The notes below the pieces were generated by a model. The model was not told where the DNA came from. It searched no databases and worked only from the letters and a program-made list of their open reading frames with translations. A stretch of 64,000 nucleotides of DNA from Dysgonomonas sp. UBA5412. Lineage in GTDB: Bacteria; Bacteroidota; Bacteroidia; Bacteroidales; Dysgonomonadaceae. This document shows, one piece after another, positions 17,151-26,572 of the stretch. Positions within the stretch are counted from its first letter, which is position 1. Each line of letters starts with the position of its first letter. The DNA lies in contig DHNQ01000029.1 of assembly GCA_002409595.1 (NCBI GenBank), positions 423,964 through 487,963 of the forward strand. Reading direction: 5' to 3'. The position numbers were made by a program, and so were the translations under genes.

Positions 17151-17717
17151 ATGAAAAAAATAGCCATTTTTGCCTCAGGATCAGGATCTAATGCAGAAAA
17201 TATCATTAATTACTTCTCAAATAAGCCTTATATAGAAGTGTCTCTCATTGTATCTAATAAAGAGGATGCCTATGTGCACCAACGGGCAAAAAAGCTAAAT
17301 ATAGAAGCTGTAACATTCACAAAACGAGATTTTGAGACAACCAATAAGGTTGTGGATTATCTGAAAAACAAGGATATAGACTTCATCGTTCTAGCCGGTT
17401 TTTTGCTAAAAGTACCTCACAATCTGCTGGATCAATATCCTGACAAAATCGTTAATATACATCCAGCCCTACTTCCAAAGTTTGGAGGAAAAGGTATGTA
17501 TGGAGACAATGTACATAAAGCAGTAGTAGAAGCAGGTGAAACAGAATCGGGAATAACCATTCATTATGTGAATGAAAATTATGACGAAGGCAATATTATA
17601 TTTCAGGCAACATGCCCGATATTGAAAACCGACACTTATGAAGACGTTGCAAAAAAAGTGCATACACTTGAGTATATACACTTTCCCATTATCCTTGATC
17701 AGTTATTAAAAAAATAA
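17151..17717 (+). CDS. purN: Phosphoribosylglycinamide formyltransferase (GAR transformylase)
   Basis: This enzyme transfers a formyl group from 10-formyl-THF to GAR in purine synthesis. The 188-residue product has the N-terminal ASGSGSNAENII phosphate-binding loop, the HPALLPKFGGKGMYG motif with the catalytic His, and the catalytic Asp in HYVNENYDEGNII (near 144). The preferred start is ATG 17151, which directly begins the first beta-strand; an earlier ATG would add nine residues. It is transcribed divergently from acpP. Confidence 0.95.
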   Translation: MKKIAIFASGSGSNAENIINYFSNKPYIEVSLIVSNKEDAYVHQRAKKLNIEAVTFTKRDFETTNKVVDYLKNKDIDFIVLAGFLLKVPHNLLDQYPDKIVNIHPALLPKFGGKGMYGDNVHKAVVEAGETESGITIHYVNENYDEGNIIFQATCPILKTDTYEDVAKKVHTLEYIHFPIILDQLLKK

Positions 17718-17725
17718 CATCTTCT

Positions 17726-18718
17726 TTATTTTATCTTACGCATTACCGGCTGACTGGCAGGTCTAACACCGTTAGTTGGAGATTCTGACTCATTCGACTG
17801 AATCCATTGATCATTTACAGTTCGTGATATTACCCTTGTCCGACCATCTGAAACTCGTTCTTCTTCGCTTTTTTTTGCTGCATTAGAATCCTCAGTATCC
17901 TTGATCACAACATCCACAGTTTTCCCATCAGCAGTCGTTTCTCTTCTTACAACCGGTAAAGGTGCTGGTTCAGGACGTTTTTTCAAAACAGTAGGGTCTA
18001 CTACCGCAGCAGAAGCCGTTGTCCGCTGTTGCATAAAATCATTAGTCAGGTAAACCGGAATTTTCAATCGGTCCAATGTCTTATCTGAAACCAAAAACCA
18101 TATCTCCCCATAAGGATTACCGGATGCCGTGTTAGTTACCCTAGTCTCCCTTTTTATTACTTCTCCGGGAAAAAGCTCGCTTACAACAGAATGAGCAACC
18201 TCAACTCCATTTATATAATATGTAGGTTTACCATCAAAATTCACATATCTAGAAGCCAGTTCCTCTACCGATGTTTCCCTTATTTTGAGGAGACTATCAG
18301 CGATCTGACTGGCAACCTGCTCTTTCTTTCTGCGAGAGCGATGCTCTCTTGCCAATCGAAAAGCTAAAGCATCGTTATTTCCATTATTTAATTTTTTCTC
18401 TAAATCAACTTCGCGCAAGAGACGATCAACATCTAATGCAGCCTCTTCCAATCCGCTATAATCCGACTCATTATCCAGAAATATAGAATCTACTTCGGCA
18501 GTATGAGTTTTGCGGAACAAGAAATCAGCATATGAGTCTCTCAATCCACTACCCACAGTATTTACCACCTTAGTAGTTTCTCCATTACTAAGGGTATACT
18601 TCTTCTTCCCTATCTCTTCCGCCTCCCGTTTAGTAGGCGCTCTGTATATTTGAGCAGAAACAAGTATAGGAAATACTACCATTAATATTAATAGTAAAAT
18701 GTACCTGTTTACATTCAT
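17726..18718 (-). CDS. Secreted protein of unknown function
   Basis: The 330-residue product from ATG 18718 has a clear signal peptide (MNVNRYILLLILMVVFPILVSAQ). The next part is charged and rich in Arg, Glu and Lys, with a helical stretch (about 120-165). A segment PTYYINGVEVAHSVVSEL followed by GEVIKRETRVTNT resembles the 'named residue-pair' strand of TonB-receptor plug domains, but no barrel follows. The C-terminal 80 residues are low in hydrophobicity and rich in Thr, Glu, Lys and Pro. I do not recognise the family. It ends 8 bases from the end of purN, in convergent orientation, and an upstream extension to 18832 is open but lacks a signal-like sequence. Confidence 0.7.
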   Translation of the reverse strand: MNVNRYILLLILMVVFPILVSAQIYRAPTKREAEEIGKKKYTLSNGETTKVVNTVGSGLRDSYADFLFRKTHTAEVDSIFLDNESDYSGLEEAALDVDRLLREVDLEKKLNNGNNDALAFRLAREHRSRRKKEQVASQIADSLLKIRETSVEELASRYVNFDGKPTYYINGVEVAHSVVSELFPGEVIKRETRVTNTASGNPYGEIWFLVSDKTLDRLKIPVYLTNDFMQQRTTASAAVVDPTVLKKRPEPAPLPVVRRETTADGKTVDVVIKDTEDSNAAKKSEEERVSDGRTRVISRTVNDQWIQSNESESPTNGVRPASQPVMRKIK

Positions 18719-18865
18719 TTTTAAGCTCGTTTTTCTAAGTTTATGTTTATACAAAATATGCTTGAATATTGTTGCAAAGATATATGTTTTTTCTATAAAG
18801 TCATTCGTAATCACATTATTTAGCAAATACACAAAATATTTTAAGTCTTTTATAAACTTATGATT

Positions 18866-18897
18866 ATTGATAAGGTTGCAGATAATTGTTATATTTG
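18866..18897 (+). promoter_or_regulatory. Promoter of the fumarase gene
   Basis: ATTG (18866-18869), a 20-nt spacer and TATATTTG (18890-18897) match the Bacteroidota promoter form. The start codon is 35 bases further on. Confidence 0.65.
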
Positions 18898-18932
18898 TGT
18901 ATTAGAAAATCAACTATAAAAAATATTAATTC

Positions 18933-20573
18933 ATGGCAACACCTCCGTTTAAGTATCAGGAGACTTTTCCTCTAGGAAAAGACAAAACTGAGTATTATCT
19001 CTTATCTAAAGATTATATATCAACAGCAGATTTTGAAGGTCAGGAGATATTGAAAGTAGCACCCGAAGCTTTAACTTTGCTTGCACAACACGCTTTTCAC
19101 AATGTAGAATTCTTGCTTCGCCCCGAACATCAGGCGCAAGTAGCAAAAATTCTATCCGATCCCGAAGCCAGTGATAATGACAAGTTCGTTGCATTAACAT
19201 TTCTTCGCAATTCCGAAATCTCAGCAAAAGGAATATTACCTTTCTGTCAAGATACGGGAACAGCTATAATAATGGGCAAAAAGGGTCAAAATGTATGGAC
19301 CGGCGGAAATGACGAAGAAGCATTATCGAAAGGAGTATATAACACCTTTACACAAGACAATCTTCGCTATTCGCAAAATGCACCATTAGACATGTATAAA
19401 GAGGTTAATACAGGAACTAACCTTCCTGCCCAGATTGACTTATATGCCATAAATGGAAACGAATATAAATTTTTATTTGTCGCTAAAGGTGGAGGTTCAG
19501 CTAACAAAACTTATTTGTACCAGGAAACAAAGGCTTTGCTGACTCCTGAAAAACTAGAACCATTCCTTGTCGAAAAAATGAAATCATTAGGTACAGCCGC
19601 ATGTCCTCCCTACCACATTGCATTTGTTATTGGAGGTACATCTGCTGAAACAAATCTGAAAGTGGTAAAACTAGCTTCTACCAAATATTATGACGAATTG
19701 CCTACCTCAGGCAATGAAGGAGGGCAAGCTTTCCGCGACTTGGAAATGGAAGCCAAGCTACTAAAGGCTGCACAAGAACTTGGTCTAGGAGCTCAATTTG
19801 GTGGTAAATTTTTCGCTCACGACATTCGTGTAGTTCGTATGCCTCGCCACGGAGCATCATGCCCGGTAGGAATGGGAGTTTCTTGTTCGGCAGACAGAAA
19901 TATAAAAGGTAAAATTAATAAAGACGGTATCTGGCTAGAAAAACTGGAAGACAATCCGACTCGTTTAATACCTGAAGAGCTTCGTCAGGCAGGAGAAGGC
20001 GGTGGTGTAAAAATAGACCTTAACCGTCCGATGAAAGAAATTTTAGCAGAATTGACCAAATATCCGGTTTCTACACGTTTGTCCCTTACGGGTACAATTA
20101 TAGTAGGGCGTGACATTGCCCATGCTAAACTGCAAGAAAGAATAGACAAAGGTGAAGGGCTTCCTCAATATATAAAAGATCATCCTATATATTATGCAGG
20201 TCCGGCAAAAACCCCTAAAGGATATGCCAGTGGCTCTATGGGTCCAACTACCGCAGGTCGTATGGACTCTTATGTAGACTCATTCCAATCTCATGGAGGA
20301 AGTCTGATTATGATCGCTAAAGGTAACCGTAGCCAACAGGTAACAGATGCCTGCAAGAAGCATGGTGGCTTCTATCTAGGCAGTATCGGAGGACCGGCTG
20401 CGATCTTGGCTCAAAACAGTATAAAGAGTTTAGAGTGCCTCGAATATCCTGAATTAGGAATGGAAGCTATCTGGAAAATAGAAGTTGTGGATTTCCCTGC
20501 ATTTATATTGGTAGATGATAAAGGAAATGATTTCTTCAAGCAACTAAAACCCGTAAACTGTTCAATGTGCTAA
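18933..20573 (+). CDS. Fumarate hydratase, class I (iron-sulfur, single chain)
   Basis: This enzyme interconverts fumarate and malate with an oxygen-sensitive [4Fe-4S] cluster. The 546-residue chain contains both the alpha part (LPFCQDTGTAIIMGKKG near residue 105, with a cluster Cys) and the beta part (PKGYASGSMGPTTAGRMDSYVD and ACKKHGGFYLGSIGGPAA). Other candidate cluster cysteines are in TAACPPYH and GMGVSCSAD. The length and the single-chain layout match E. coli FumA/FumB. In anaerobic Bacteroidales it works in the reductive branch that produces succinate and propionate. It stands alone between its own promoter and terminator. Confidence 0.93.
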   Translation: MATPPFKYQETFPLGKDKTEYYLLSKDYISTADFEGQEILKVAPEALTLLAQHAFHNVEFLLRPEHQAQVAKILSDPEASDNDKFVALTFLRNSEISAKGILPFCQDTGTAIIMGKKGQNVWTGGNDEEALSKGVYNTFTQDNLRYSQNAPLDMYKEVNTGTNLPAQIDLYAINGNEYKFLFVAKGGGSANKTYLYQETKALLTPEKLEPFLVEKMKSLGTAACPPYHIAFVIGGTSAETNLKVVKLASTKYYDELPTSGNEGGQAFRDLEMEAKLLKAAQELGLGAQFGGKFFAHDIRVVRMPRHGASCPVGMGVSCSADRNIKGKINKDGIWLEKLEDNPTRLIPEELRQAGEGGGVKIDLNRPMKEILAELTKYPVSTRLSLTGTIIVGRDIAHAKLQERIDKGEGLPQYIKDHPIYYAGPAKTPKGYASGSMGPTTAGRMDSYVDSFQSHGGSLIMIAKGNRSQQVTDACKKHGGFYLGSIGGPAAILAQNSIKSLECLEYPELGMEAIWKIEVVDFPAFILVDDKGNDFFKQLKPVNCSMC

Positions 20574-20596
20574 TAAAGTATTTATTGAAATAAATA

Positions 20597-20628
20597 AAAA
20601 AGGCTAATCTTGTAGGATTAGCCTTTTT
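20597..20628 (+). terminator. Terminator of the fumarase gene
   Basis: A perfect 13-bp stem, AAAAAGGCTAATC/GATTAGCCTTTTT, with loop TTGTAG lies about 25 bases after the stop codon and ends in a T-run. Confidence 0.88.
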
Positions 20629-20668
20629 TCATTTATCTGATAATTGTACTTTTGGGGTAATAAAAAAT

Positions 20669-20699
20669 AAAAGCCTGACTAGATCCTAGTCAGGCTTTT
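20669..20699 (-). terminator. Terminator of the infC-rpmI-rplT operon
   Basis: A perfect 13-bp stem, AAAAGCCTGACTA/TAGTCAGGCTTTT, with a 5-nt loop lies just beyond the end of rplT. A- and T-runs on either side let it work in both directions, back to back with the fumarase terminator. Confidence 0.85.
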
Positions 20700-20715
20700 T
20701 ATCGTAAAGCAGTAA

Positions 20716-21060
20716 TTATTTTACTTTAGCTACAATTGCTTTGAAAGCCTCCGGATGATTCATCGCCAAGTCGGCAAGAACTTTACGGTTGATTTCAACA
20801 CCATTTTTGTGAAGAGCTCCCATTAGGCGAGAGTAAGACATTCCTTCAAGACGTGCAGCTGCATTGATACGTTGTATCCAAAGTGCACGGAAGTTGCGTT
20901 TTTTAGCACGACGGTCACGGAATGCATAAGTCAGACCTTTTTCCCAAGTGTTCTTGGCTACTGTCCAAACGTTCTTTCTTGCACCGTAATAACCTCTTGT
21001 TAGTTTTAATACTTTTTTTCTGCGGTTGCGTGACGCAACATGATTGACTGATCTAGGCAT
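20716..21060 (-). CDS. rplT: 50S ribosomal protein L20
   Basis: The 114-residue basic protein matches L20 over its full length (MPRSVNHVASRNRRKKVLK..., then GYYGARKNVWTVAK). It binds 23S rRNA early in 50S assembly and in some bacteria represses its own operon. It is the last gene of infC-rpmI-rplT. Confidence 0.98.
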   Translation of the reverse strand: MPRSVNHVASRNRRKKVLKLTRGYYGARKNVWTVAKNTWEKGLTYAFRDRRAKKRNFRALWIQRINAAARLEGMSYSRLMGALHKNGVEINRKVLADLAMNHPEAFKAIVAKVK

Positions 21061-21164
21061 AATTTAAATGTTTTGAATGTTAGCGGTTCCCTTTTCTTTT
21101 TAAGAAACTCTTTGGTGCATACATCCGGTTAATAAATCTTTTAACTTGCTTAAAAAAAACAAAA

Positions 21165-21362
21165 TTATTTAAGAGCTAATAATTTCTTCACTGCTTTTTC
21201 ATCCACTTTGTGAACTGTGCTAGTGTGAGTTAAGTTTCTCTTTTGTTTTTTTGTTTTCTTAGTCAAAATGTGACTTTTGAAAGCATGTTTTCTTTTGATT
21301 TTTCCTGATCCGGTAAGGGCAAACCTCTTTTTGGCACCGGAATTAGTCTTCATTTTTGGCAT
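21165..21362 (-). CDS. rpmI: 50S ribosomal protein L35
   Basis: The 65-residue basic protein has the L35 pattern MPKMKTNSGAKKRFALTGSG and the KRKHAFKSHILTKKT segment. It lies between infC and rplT, as in most bacteria. Confidence 0.97.
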   Translation of the reverse strand: MPKMKTNSGAKKRFALTGSGKIKRKHAFKSHILTKKTKKQKRNLTHTSTVHKVDEKAVKKLLALK

Positions 21363-21407
21363 CTCAGTTTATTAATTTAATTATTTAAAGACAATTAATA
21401 TAATTGT

Positions 21408-22037
21408 TTATTCTTCTTTCTTTTCTTCTTCTTTATCCTCTTTCTTCTCTACAACTTTTTTTCCTGCATCTTTAGGTTTAGCCGGCGCTGTATTTTTAGG
21501 AGGGGTCTTCTTAGGAGAAAGCATCATAATCATTCTTTTTCCTTCAAGAGCCGGGAGTTGATCCACTTTTCCATAATCTTCCAATTCTGTTGCAAAGCGA
21601 AGAAGCAATACTTCTCCTTGTTCTTTGAATAAAATAGAACGACCTTTAAAGAAAACGTATGCTTTCAATTTTGATCCTTCTTCAAGGAAACTTTTTGCGT
21701 GTTTAAGCTTAAAGTTAAAATCGTGATCATCAGTTTGAGGTCCGAAACGGATTTCTTTAACTACAACTTTCACAGATTTAGCCTTAGCTTCTTTCTGTTT
21801 CTTTTTTTGTTGATACAGAAATTTTTGATAATCGGTAATTCTGCAAACAGGAGGTTCTGCTGTGGGAGAAATTTCAACCAAGTCCAACTCTAAGTTATCG
21901 GCCAAGCGTAAAGCTTCTTGTATAGTATATACACCTTGCTCTACATTGTCGCCGACTAAGCGAACTTCTCTTGCACGGATATTTCCGTTGATCTTATGTA
22001 ACTCTTCTCTACGATTATTAAATCTGTTGTTTCTCAT
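21408..22037 (-). CDS. infC: Translation initiation factor IF-3
   Basis: This factor binds the 30S subunit and checks start codons. The 209-residue product has the N-terminal domain (INGNIRAREVRLVGDN...YTIQEALRLA), the linker KFLYQQKKKQKEAK and the C-terminal domain (VKEIRFGPQTDDHDFNFKLKHAKSFLEEG). It then has a tail of about 35 residues rich in Lys, Glu and Pro that E. coli IF-3 (180 residues) lacks; such tails occur in other Bacteroidota. The start appears to be an ordinary ATG, not the rare AUU used for autoregulation in E. coli. It lies in the conserved order thrS-infC-rpmI-rplT. Confidence 0.97.
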   Translation of the reverse strand: MRNNRFNNRREELHKINGNIRAREVRLVGDNVEQGVYTIQEALRLADNLELDLVEISPTAEPPVCRITDYQKFLYQQKKKQKEAKAKSVKVVVKEIRFGPQTDDHDFNFKLKHAKSFLEEGSKLKAYVFFKGRSILFKEQGEVLLLRFATELEDYGKVDQLPALEGKRMIMMLSPKKTPPKNTAPAKPKDAGKKVVEKKEDKEEEKKEE

Positions 22038-22225
22038 TCAAAAACTGTTAGAATTATCCTGTATCTTTTTATTTTGTTTTTATTTATATTCTTTATTAGT
22101 AAAATAAAGCCGGATGCAAAGGTAATAAAAAACTTATCGAATATATAAAATTCTTATATCTTTTTAATCTTAAGAGGGGTGGCTTATATTTCTGTAGCTA
22201 ACACATTTACATATCCAAAGAAAAA

Positions 22226-22245
22226 CCCTCCAAAAAGATAGAGGG
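22226..22245 (-). terminator. Short hairpin downstream of thrS
   Basis: A CCCTC/GAGGG stem with a 10-nt loop is followed on the minus strand by a T-run. It is short but lies in the right place, between thrS and infC, and may only partly stop transcription. Confidence 0.5.
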
Positions 22246-22271
22246 CTTTCCAGATATATCAGTTTAAATGA

Positions 22272-24224
22272 TTAGGCTTCGTGTTCCCATGCATTCATCA
22301 TTTTTTCTATCTCCTCATTCAATTGGGCTGCAAAGCTAGTAAATTTCATAGAACCTTTATCTCCTTCGCCTTGTTTTCTCACAGACACTTCTTCTGTCTC
22401 AGCTTCTTTTTCTCCAACTATAAGCAAATAAGGGATTCTTTTCAACTCGTTATCTCTAATTTTCCTACCAATTTTTTCATTTCGGTCATCCACCTGCGAG
22501 CTTATTCCCTGTTGCTTCAAATAGCCCGATACCCGATACGCATAATCATTGAATTTTTCGCTGATTGGCAATACAACAGCCTGATCGGGAGCCAGCCATA
22601 ATGGGAATTTACCTGCTGTATGTTCAATCAAGACAGCTATAAAGCGCTCCATAGATCCAAATGGCGCACGGTGAATCATTACCGGACGGTGCTTCTGATT
22701 GTCAGCTCCGGTATATTCCAACTCGAAACGTTCAGGGAGATTATAGTCTACTTGAATAGTACCTAGTTGCCAACGGCGTCCCAGAGCATCCTTTACCATG
22801 AAGTCCAATTTAGGACCATAGAAGGCAGCTTCTCCAAGTTCTACTTTGGCGCGCAAGCCCTTTTCTTCACAAGCTTCTATAATAGCACGCTCAGCTTTTT
22901 CCCAATTTTCGTCGCTACCAATGTATTTTTCTTTATTGTTCGGGTCACGCAAAGATATTTGAGCTTCAAAATTTTCAAAATCCAATGCTTTGAAAATGAT
23001 AAAGATGATATCCATTACTTTCAGAAACTCTGTCTTCAGCTGATCGGGAGTACAGAATAAGTGAGCATCATCTTGAGTAAAACCTCTCACACGGGTCAAT
23101 CCATGAAGTTCTCCACTTTGCTCGTAACGATATACTGTTCCGAATTCTGCTAAACGCAAAGGAAGATCTTTATATGAGCGAGGAACAACTTTATATATCT
23201 CACAGTGGTGAGGACAGTTCATCGGCTTCAACAAAAATTCTTCGCCTTCTTCCGGTGTATGTATAGGCTGGAAAGAATCCTGACCATATTTTGCATAGTG
23301 TCCCGAAGTTACATAAAGCATTTTACTACCAATATGTGGGGTCATCACTTGTTGATATTCAAATCTTTTTTGAATCTTCTTCAAAAAATCTTCGAGTTTC
23401 AATCGCAACTGTGTTCCACGAGGAAGCCACAACGGAAGTCCTTTTCCTACATTTTCGGAGAATGCAAACAATTCGAGTTCTTTACCTATTTTGCGGTGAT
23501 CTCGTTTCTTAGCCTCTTCGAGCATGACAAGGTATTCGTCCAACATTTTCTTCTTAGGAAAAGTGATCCCATAAAGACGTGTCAGCTGTTTACGCTTCTC
23601 ATCACCTCTCCAATATGCTCCTGCGGCACTAAGTATCTTTACTGCCTTAATGTATGAAGTATTGGGTAAGTGAGGACCACGACAAAGGTCGGTAAAAACG
23701 CCCTGTGTGTATGTTGTTATCGTTCCGTCTGCAAGATCATTGATGAGCTCAACTTTATAATTTTCATGACGGCCTTCAAACATTTTTAAGGCATCAGCCT
23801 TCGATATACTCTGACGTCTGATTTCTTCTTTGTTGGCAATCAGTTCCATCATTTTTGCTTCGATTTTTGGAAAATCAGCATCTTTGACCGGTGTATCACC
23901 AAAATCTATATCGTAATAAAATCCGTTTTCGATAGCAGGTCCGATACCAAATTTGGCGTCAGGATACAATATTTGTACGGCTTCGGCCATAAGGTGAGCA
24001 GAAGAATGCCAATAGGCATGTTTACCATCTTCGTCTTCCCATTTCAATAATTCGATCGTAGAATCTGTATCAATAGGCCGGGTCAGATCCCAAACTTGTC
24101 CATTGACTTTGGCGGCAAGCACTTCTTGTGCCAGACGCGAACTGATACTTTCTGCTACTTGCATCGAGGTGGTGCCTTTTGCAAACTCACGCACCGAACC
24201 ATCCGGAAATGTAATTTTTATCAT
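22272..24224 (-). CDS. thrS: Threonyl-tRNA synthetase
   Basis: This is a class II aminoacyl-tRNA synthetase with a zinc-dependent catalytic core and an N-terminal editing domain. The 650-residue product from ATG 24224 begins with the TGS domain (MIKITFPDGSVREF), then the editing domain with HSSAHLMAEA, then the catalytic domain with MNCPHHCEIYK (zinc Cys), RVRGFTQDDAHLFC (motif 2) and HRAPFGSMERF (motif 3), and finally the anticodon-binding domain (about 540-640). A start eight codons earlier is possible, but the TGS start fits better. Confidence 0.97.
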   Translation of the reverse strand: MIKITFPDGSVREFAKGTTSMQVAESISSRLAQEVLAAKVNGQVWDLTRPIDTDSTIELLKWEDEDGKHAYWHSSAHLMAEAVQILYPDAKFGIGPAIENGFYYDIDFGDTPVKDADFPKIEAKMMELIANKEEIRRQSISKADALKMFEGRHENYKVELINDLADGTITTYTQGVFTDLCRGPHLPNTSYIKAVKILSAAGAYWRGDEKRKQLTRLYGITFPKKKMLDEYLVMLEEAKKRDHRKIGKELELFAFSENVGKGLPLWLPRGTQLRLKLEDFLKKIQKRFEYQQVMTPHIGSKMLYVTSGHYAKYGQDSFQPIHTPEEGEEFLLKPMNCPHHCEIYKVVPRSYKDLPLRLAEFGTVYRYEQSGELHGLTRVRGFTQDDAHLFCTPDQLKTEFLKVMDIIFIIFKALDFENFEAQISLRDPNNKEKYIGSDENWEKAERAIIEACEEKGLRAKVELGEAAFYGPKLDFMVKDALGRRWQLGTIQVDYNLPERFELEYTGADNQKHRPVMIHRAPFGSMERFIAVLIEHTAGKFPLWLAPDQAVVLPISEKFNDYAYRVSGYLKQQGISSQVDDRNEKIGRKIRDNELKRIPYLLIVGEKEAETEEVSVRKQGEGDKGSMKFTSFAAQLNEEIEKMMNAWEHEA

Positions 24225-24370
24225 TTTGTTTCTATTTATATTATGCAACTCCTACAAACAAGCTGCTTTTGAATTTGCAAAAATAATCAATTTTACAGAC
24301 TTAATGATATTATAAATTAGATTTTATAATAGATAATCTGTATGAATGATTGTGAAGAATATCTGAAAAT

Positions 24371-24406
24371 AAATAAACCTTCATGCAACAACATGAAGGT
24401 TTATTT
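24371..24406 (-). terminator. Terminator of the TPR gene
   Basis: A perfect 15-bp stem, AAATAAACCTTCATG/CATGAAGGTTTATTT, with loop CAACAA lies directly downstream of the TPR gene stop. Confidence 0.85.
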
Positions 24407-24423
24407 ACATATCTCAAGAATGA

Positions 24424-26478
24424 TTATTCTGTCATACGTTTTATTATACTATAAGCTTCTACTACTCCCATCTCTCCGGCTTTGCGCATATCGTCTAATG
24501 CACGATTTTTATCTTTCACCTGAAAACGAGCCAAACCTCGGTTATAATAAGCTTCGGCAAATTCGGCATCGCGTCTGATAGCTTCATTATAGTCGAGAAT
24601 AGCTGCTCTGAAATCATTTTGCCGGTATCGGATTCCGGCTCTGTTATAGTAAGCATATATAAATTCAGGATTCAATTCTACAACCTTATTGTAATTCTTG
24701 ATAATGAGGTCATATTCTATTTTTCCCGGATTAAGGATTGCTGAGGTAGATGACATCGGATCGTCTTTCTTTACTCCCCCCAAAGTTGCTAAATCTGCTT
24801 GTTCGCTCTTTCTATCATATTCAGGAACGTTTTCTTTCAGGTTAAGCTGTTTGGTATATACAACAGCCAGATTAAAATAAGCCAATGTAAATTTAGGATC
24901 TATACTGATCGCTTTATTAAAGTCTTCGATTGAATTTGAAAAGTCCTGAACCAACATATAATCCATCGCCCTTGCAAAGTATAAGTCAGCATCTGCCGGT
25001 TGTGTAGCAATGCGCTTCGATAGGTCGTCGATAGATTTGAAATGCTCTTGTATTTGTAATTCGTTCAGAGAACCTTCGCTATTAGTTATCCTCAATTTAC
25101 GAGCCAACACATTCTTTTTGTTCATCGCATCTATAAACTGGCTATAATAAACAAAGCGGCGGAGATCATTCGGCTTTTCGTAATATGATACAATGAACTG
25201 CGGTTCAAGATCGAGTCGGACTGCTTTATTTTGTATCCGTCCTCTGGCATCATTATTATATTTACTTTTTTCTTCTTCTGCTTTATCTGCAACTACAAGT
25301 AAGTTGAACTTATCAATATCTTTATCTGATTTCTCACGAGTTTTTTCATTATCGCTCTTTTCATCAGTCTGTCCGGCTAGCAATTCTTTACTCTTGCGAC
25401 GTTCTTCACTACGAGCATAAGCAATATCTCTTTCTGCTCCTTTCATATCGTTCTGACGTCGTTTGATTTCAGCTCTTGTGTAGAATCCATGATAGAATTC
25501 AGGATATTCTGCCAAAACAGCATTTAAGTCGTCTAATGCTCCGGCATAATCGCCAATATTATTTTTGAGCAACGAACGGTTGAAGTATGCCATATAGTTA
25601 TTCGGCTCAAACTTCAAGACCACATCAAAGTCTGCGATAGCACGATTGTCGTCTCCGACTTGCGAACGCAACAATCCTCTATTAAAACGAGCTATTATAT
25701 TATTATCGTCAAGGTCTATAACTTTATCATAGTCCGCCATAGCACCTCGCAAGTCGTTTTTAGAATATCGGACAAGTCCCCGATTTATATAATTGCCTAC
25801 CATAAGCGGATCTAAGCGTATTGCTTCGTCCAGATCTTTGATAGCATTATCATAGTCTTTCTTATAATAATACAATAATCCTCGCATAGAATAAGATTGA
25901 GGGAGATATTTATCCAACTTAATCGCCTGATTATAACTATTAAAAGCTTGGACAGTATCTCCTTTTTCCTGATACAATGCTCCTTGCGAAAGAAAACCTT
26001 GTGTATAGGTAGGATATGATTTTAATAATGTATTCAAGTATTTTTCGGCCTCGTCATAGTCTTTTTTCTGTATATTGACTATCCCCATATTGATAAGGGC
26101 AAATTTATCATTGGGATATACTTCCAATGTTTTCTCGTAGTCTTCTAATGCTCCATCATAGTTATTCTGATTCTGTCGGGCATCGGCGCGCAACTGATAG
26201 GCCTTAGACATAAACGGATTCCTTTCGAGAGCGAGTGTGCAGTCGTCCTCTGTACCTTTATAATCATCGAGATAATACTTGGCTATTGCCCGATAGAAAT
26301 AAGGTTCGGCGAGATAGGGCTTAGCCTTTATCGCCTGATTAAAATACTGAATAGCCAAGACGTAGTCTTCGAAATATAACGAATTACGCCCGATCAATAT
26401 AACCCGATCTGTATTTATCTGGGCTACTGACAGTAAGCTATTCAAAAGTAAGAAAACGAAAAAAATAAATTTCTTCAC
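24424..26478 (-). CDS. Secreted tetratricopeptide-repeat protein
   Basis: The 684-residue protein has a signal peptide (MKKFIFFVFLLLNSLLSVAQ) and more than ten TPR units, for example 'YDNAIKDLDEAIRLDPLMVGNYINRGLVRYSK'-type repeats that share the A-x-x-D/Y-x-x-A-I-x-x-D-P pattern. The repeats form two blocks (about 20-345 and 480-680) joined by a charged, Lys/Glu-rich linker (about 350-400) and a non-TPR stretch. TPRs act as protein-binding scaffolds. The gene lies downstream of the polysaccharide export genes on the same strand, but its own terminator and the Wzc terminator separate it, so a shared role in export is only suggested. Confidence 0.85.
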   Translation of the reverse strand: MKKFIFFVFLLLNSLLSVAQINTDRVILIGRNSLYFEDYVLAIQYFNQAIKAKPYLAEPYFYRAIAKYYLDDYKGTEDDCTLALERNPFMSKAYQLRADARQNQNNYDGALEDYEKTLEVYPNDKFALINMGIVNIQKKDYDEAEKYLNTLLKSYPTYTQGFLSQGALYQEKGDTVQAFNSYNQAIKLDKYLPQSYSMRGLLYYYKKDYDNAIKDLDEAIRLDPLMVGNYINRGLVRYSKNDLRGAMADYDKVIDLDDNNIIARFNRGLLRSQVGDDNRAIADFDVVLKFEPNNYMAYFNRSLLKNNIGDYAGALDDLNAVLAEYPEFYHGFYTRAEIKRRQNDMKGAERDIAYARSEERRKSKELLAGQTDEKSDNEKTREKSDKDIDKFNLLVVADKAEEEKSKYNNDARGRIQNKAVRLDLEPQFIVSYYEKPNDLRRFVYYSQFIDAMNKKNVLARKLRITNSEGSLNELQIQEHFKSIDDLSKRIATQPADADLYFARAMDYMLVQDFSNSIEDFNKAISIDPKFTLAYFNLAVVYTKQLNLKENVPEYDRKSEQADLATLGGVKKDDPMSSTSAILNPGKIEYDLIIKNYNKVVELNPEFIYAYYNRAGIRYRQNDFRAAILDYNEAIRRDAEFAEAYYNRGLARFQVKDKNRALDDMRKAGEMGVVEAYSIIKRMTE

Positions 26479-26534
26479 TATAAGGTCTATTAATCATTGA
26501 GTAGCAAATATATAAAAATACATCTATAAAAAAG

Positions 26535-26559
26535 AAGAGAGGCTGTACAGGCCTCTCTT
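26535..26559 (-). terminator. Terminator of the polysaccharide export operon
   Basis: A 9-bp GC-rich stem, AAGAGAGGC/GCCTCTCTT, with a 7-nt loop is followed on the minus strand by a T-rich run. It lies 14 bases after the Wzc stop codon. Confidence 0.8.
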
Positions 26560-26572
26560 TTTAATATATTTT

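Noticed and set aside
22038..22271. Ribosomal protein L20 leader or IF-3 autoregulatory site
   Set aside because: No pseudoknot-like or repeated stem mimicking 23S rRNA could be recognised by eye, and infC appears to start with ATG rather than a rare codon.
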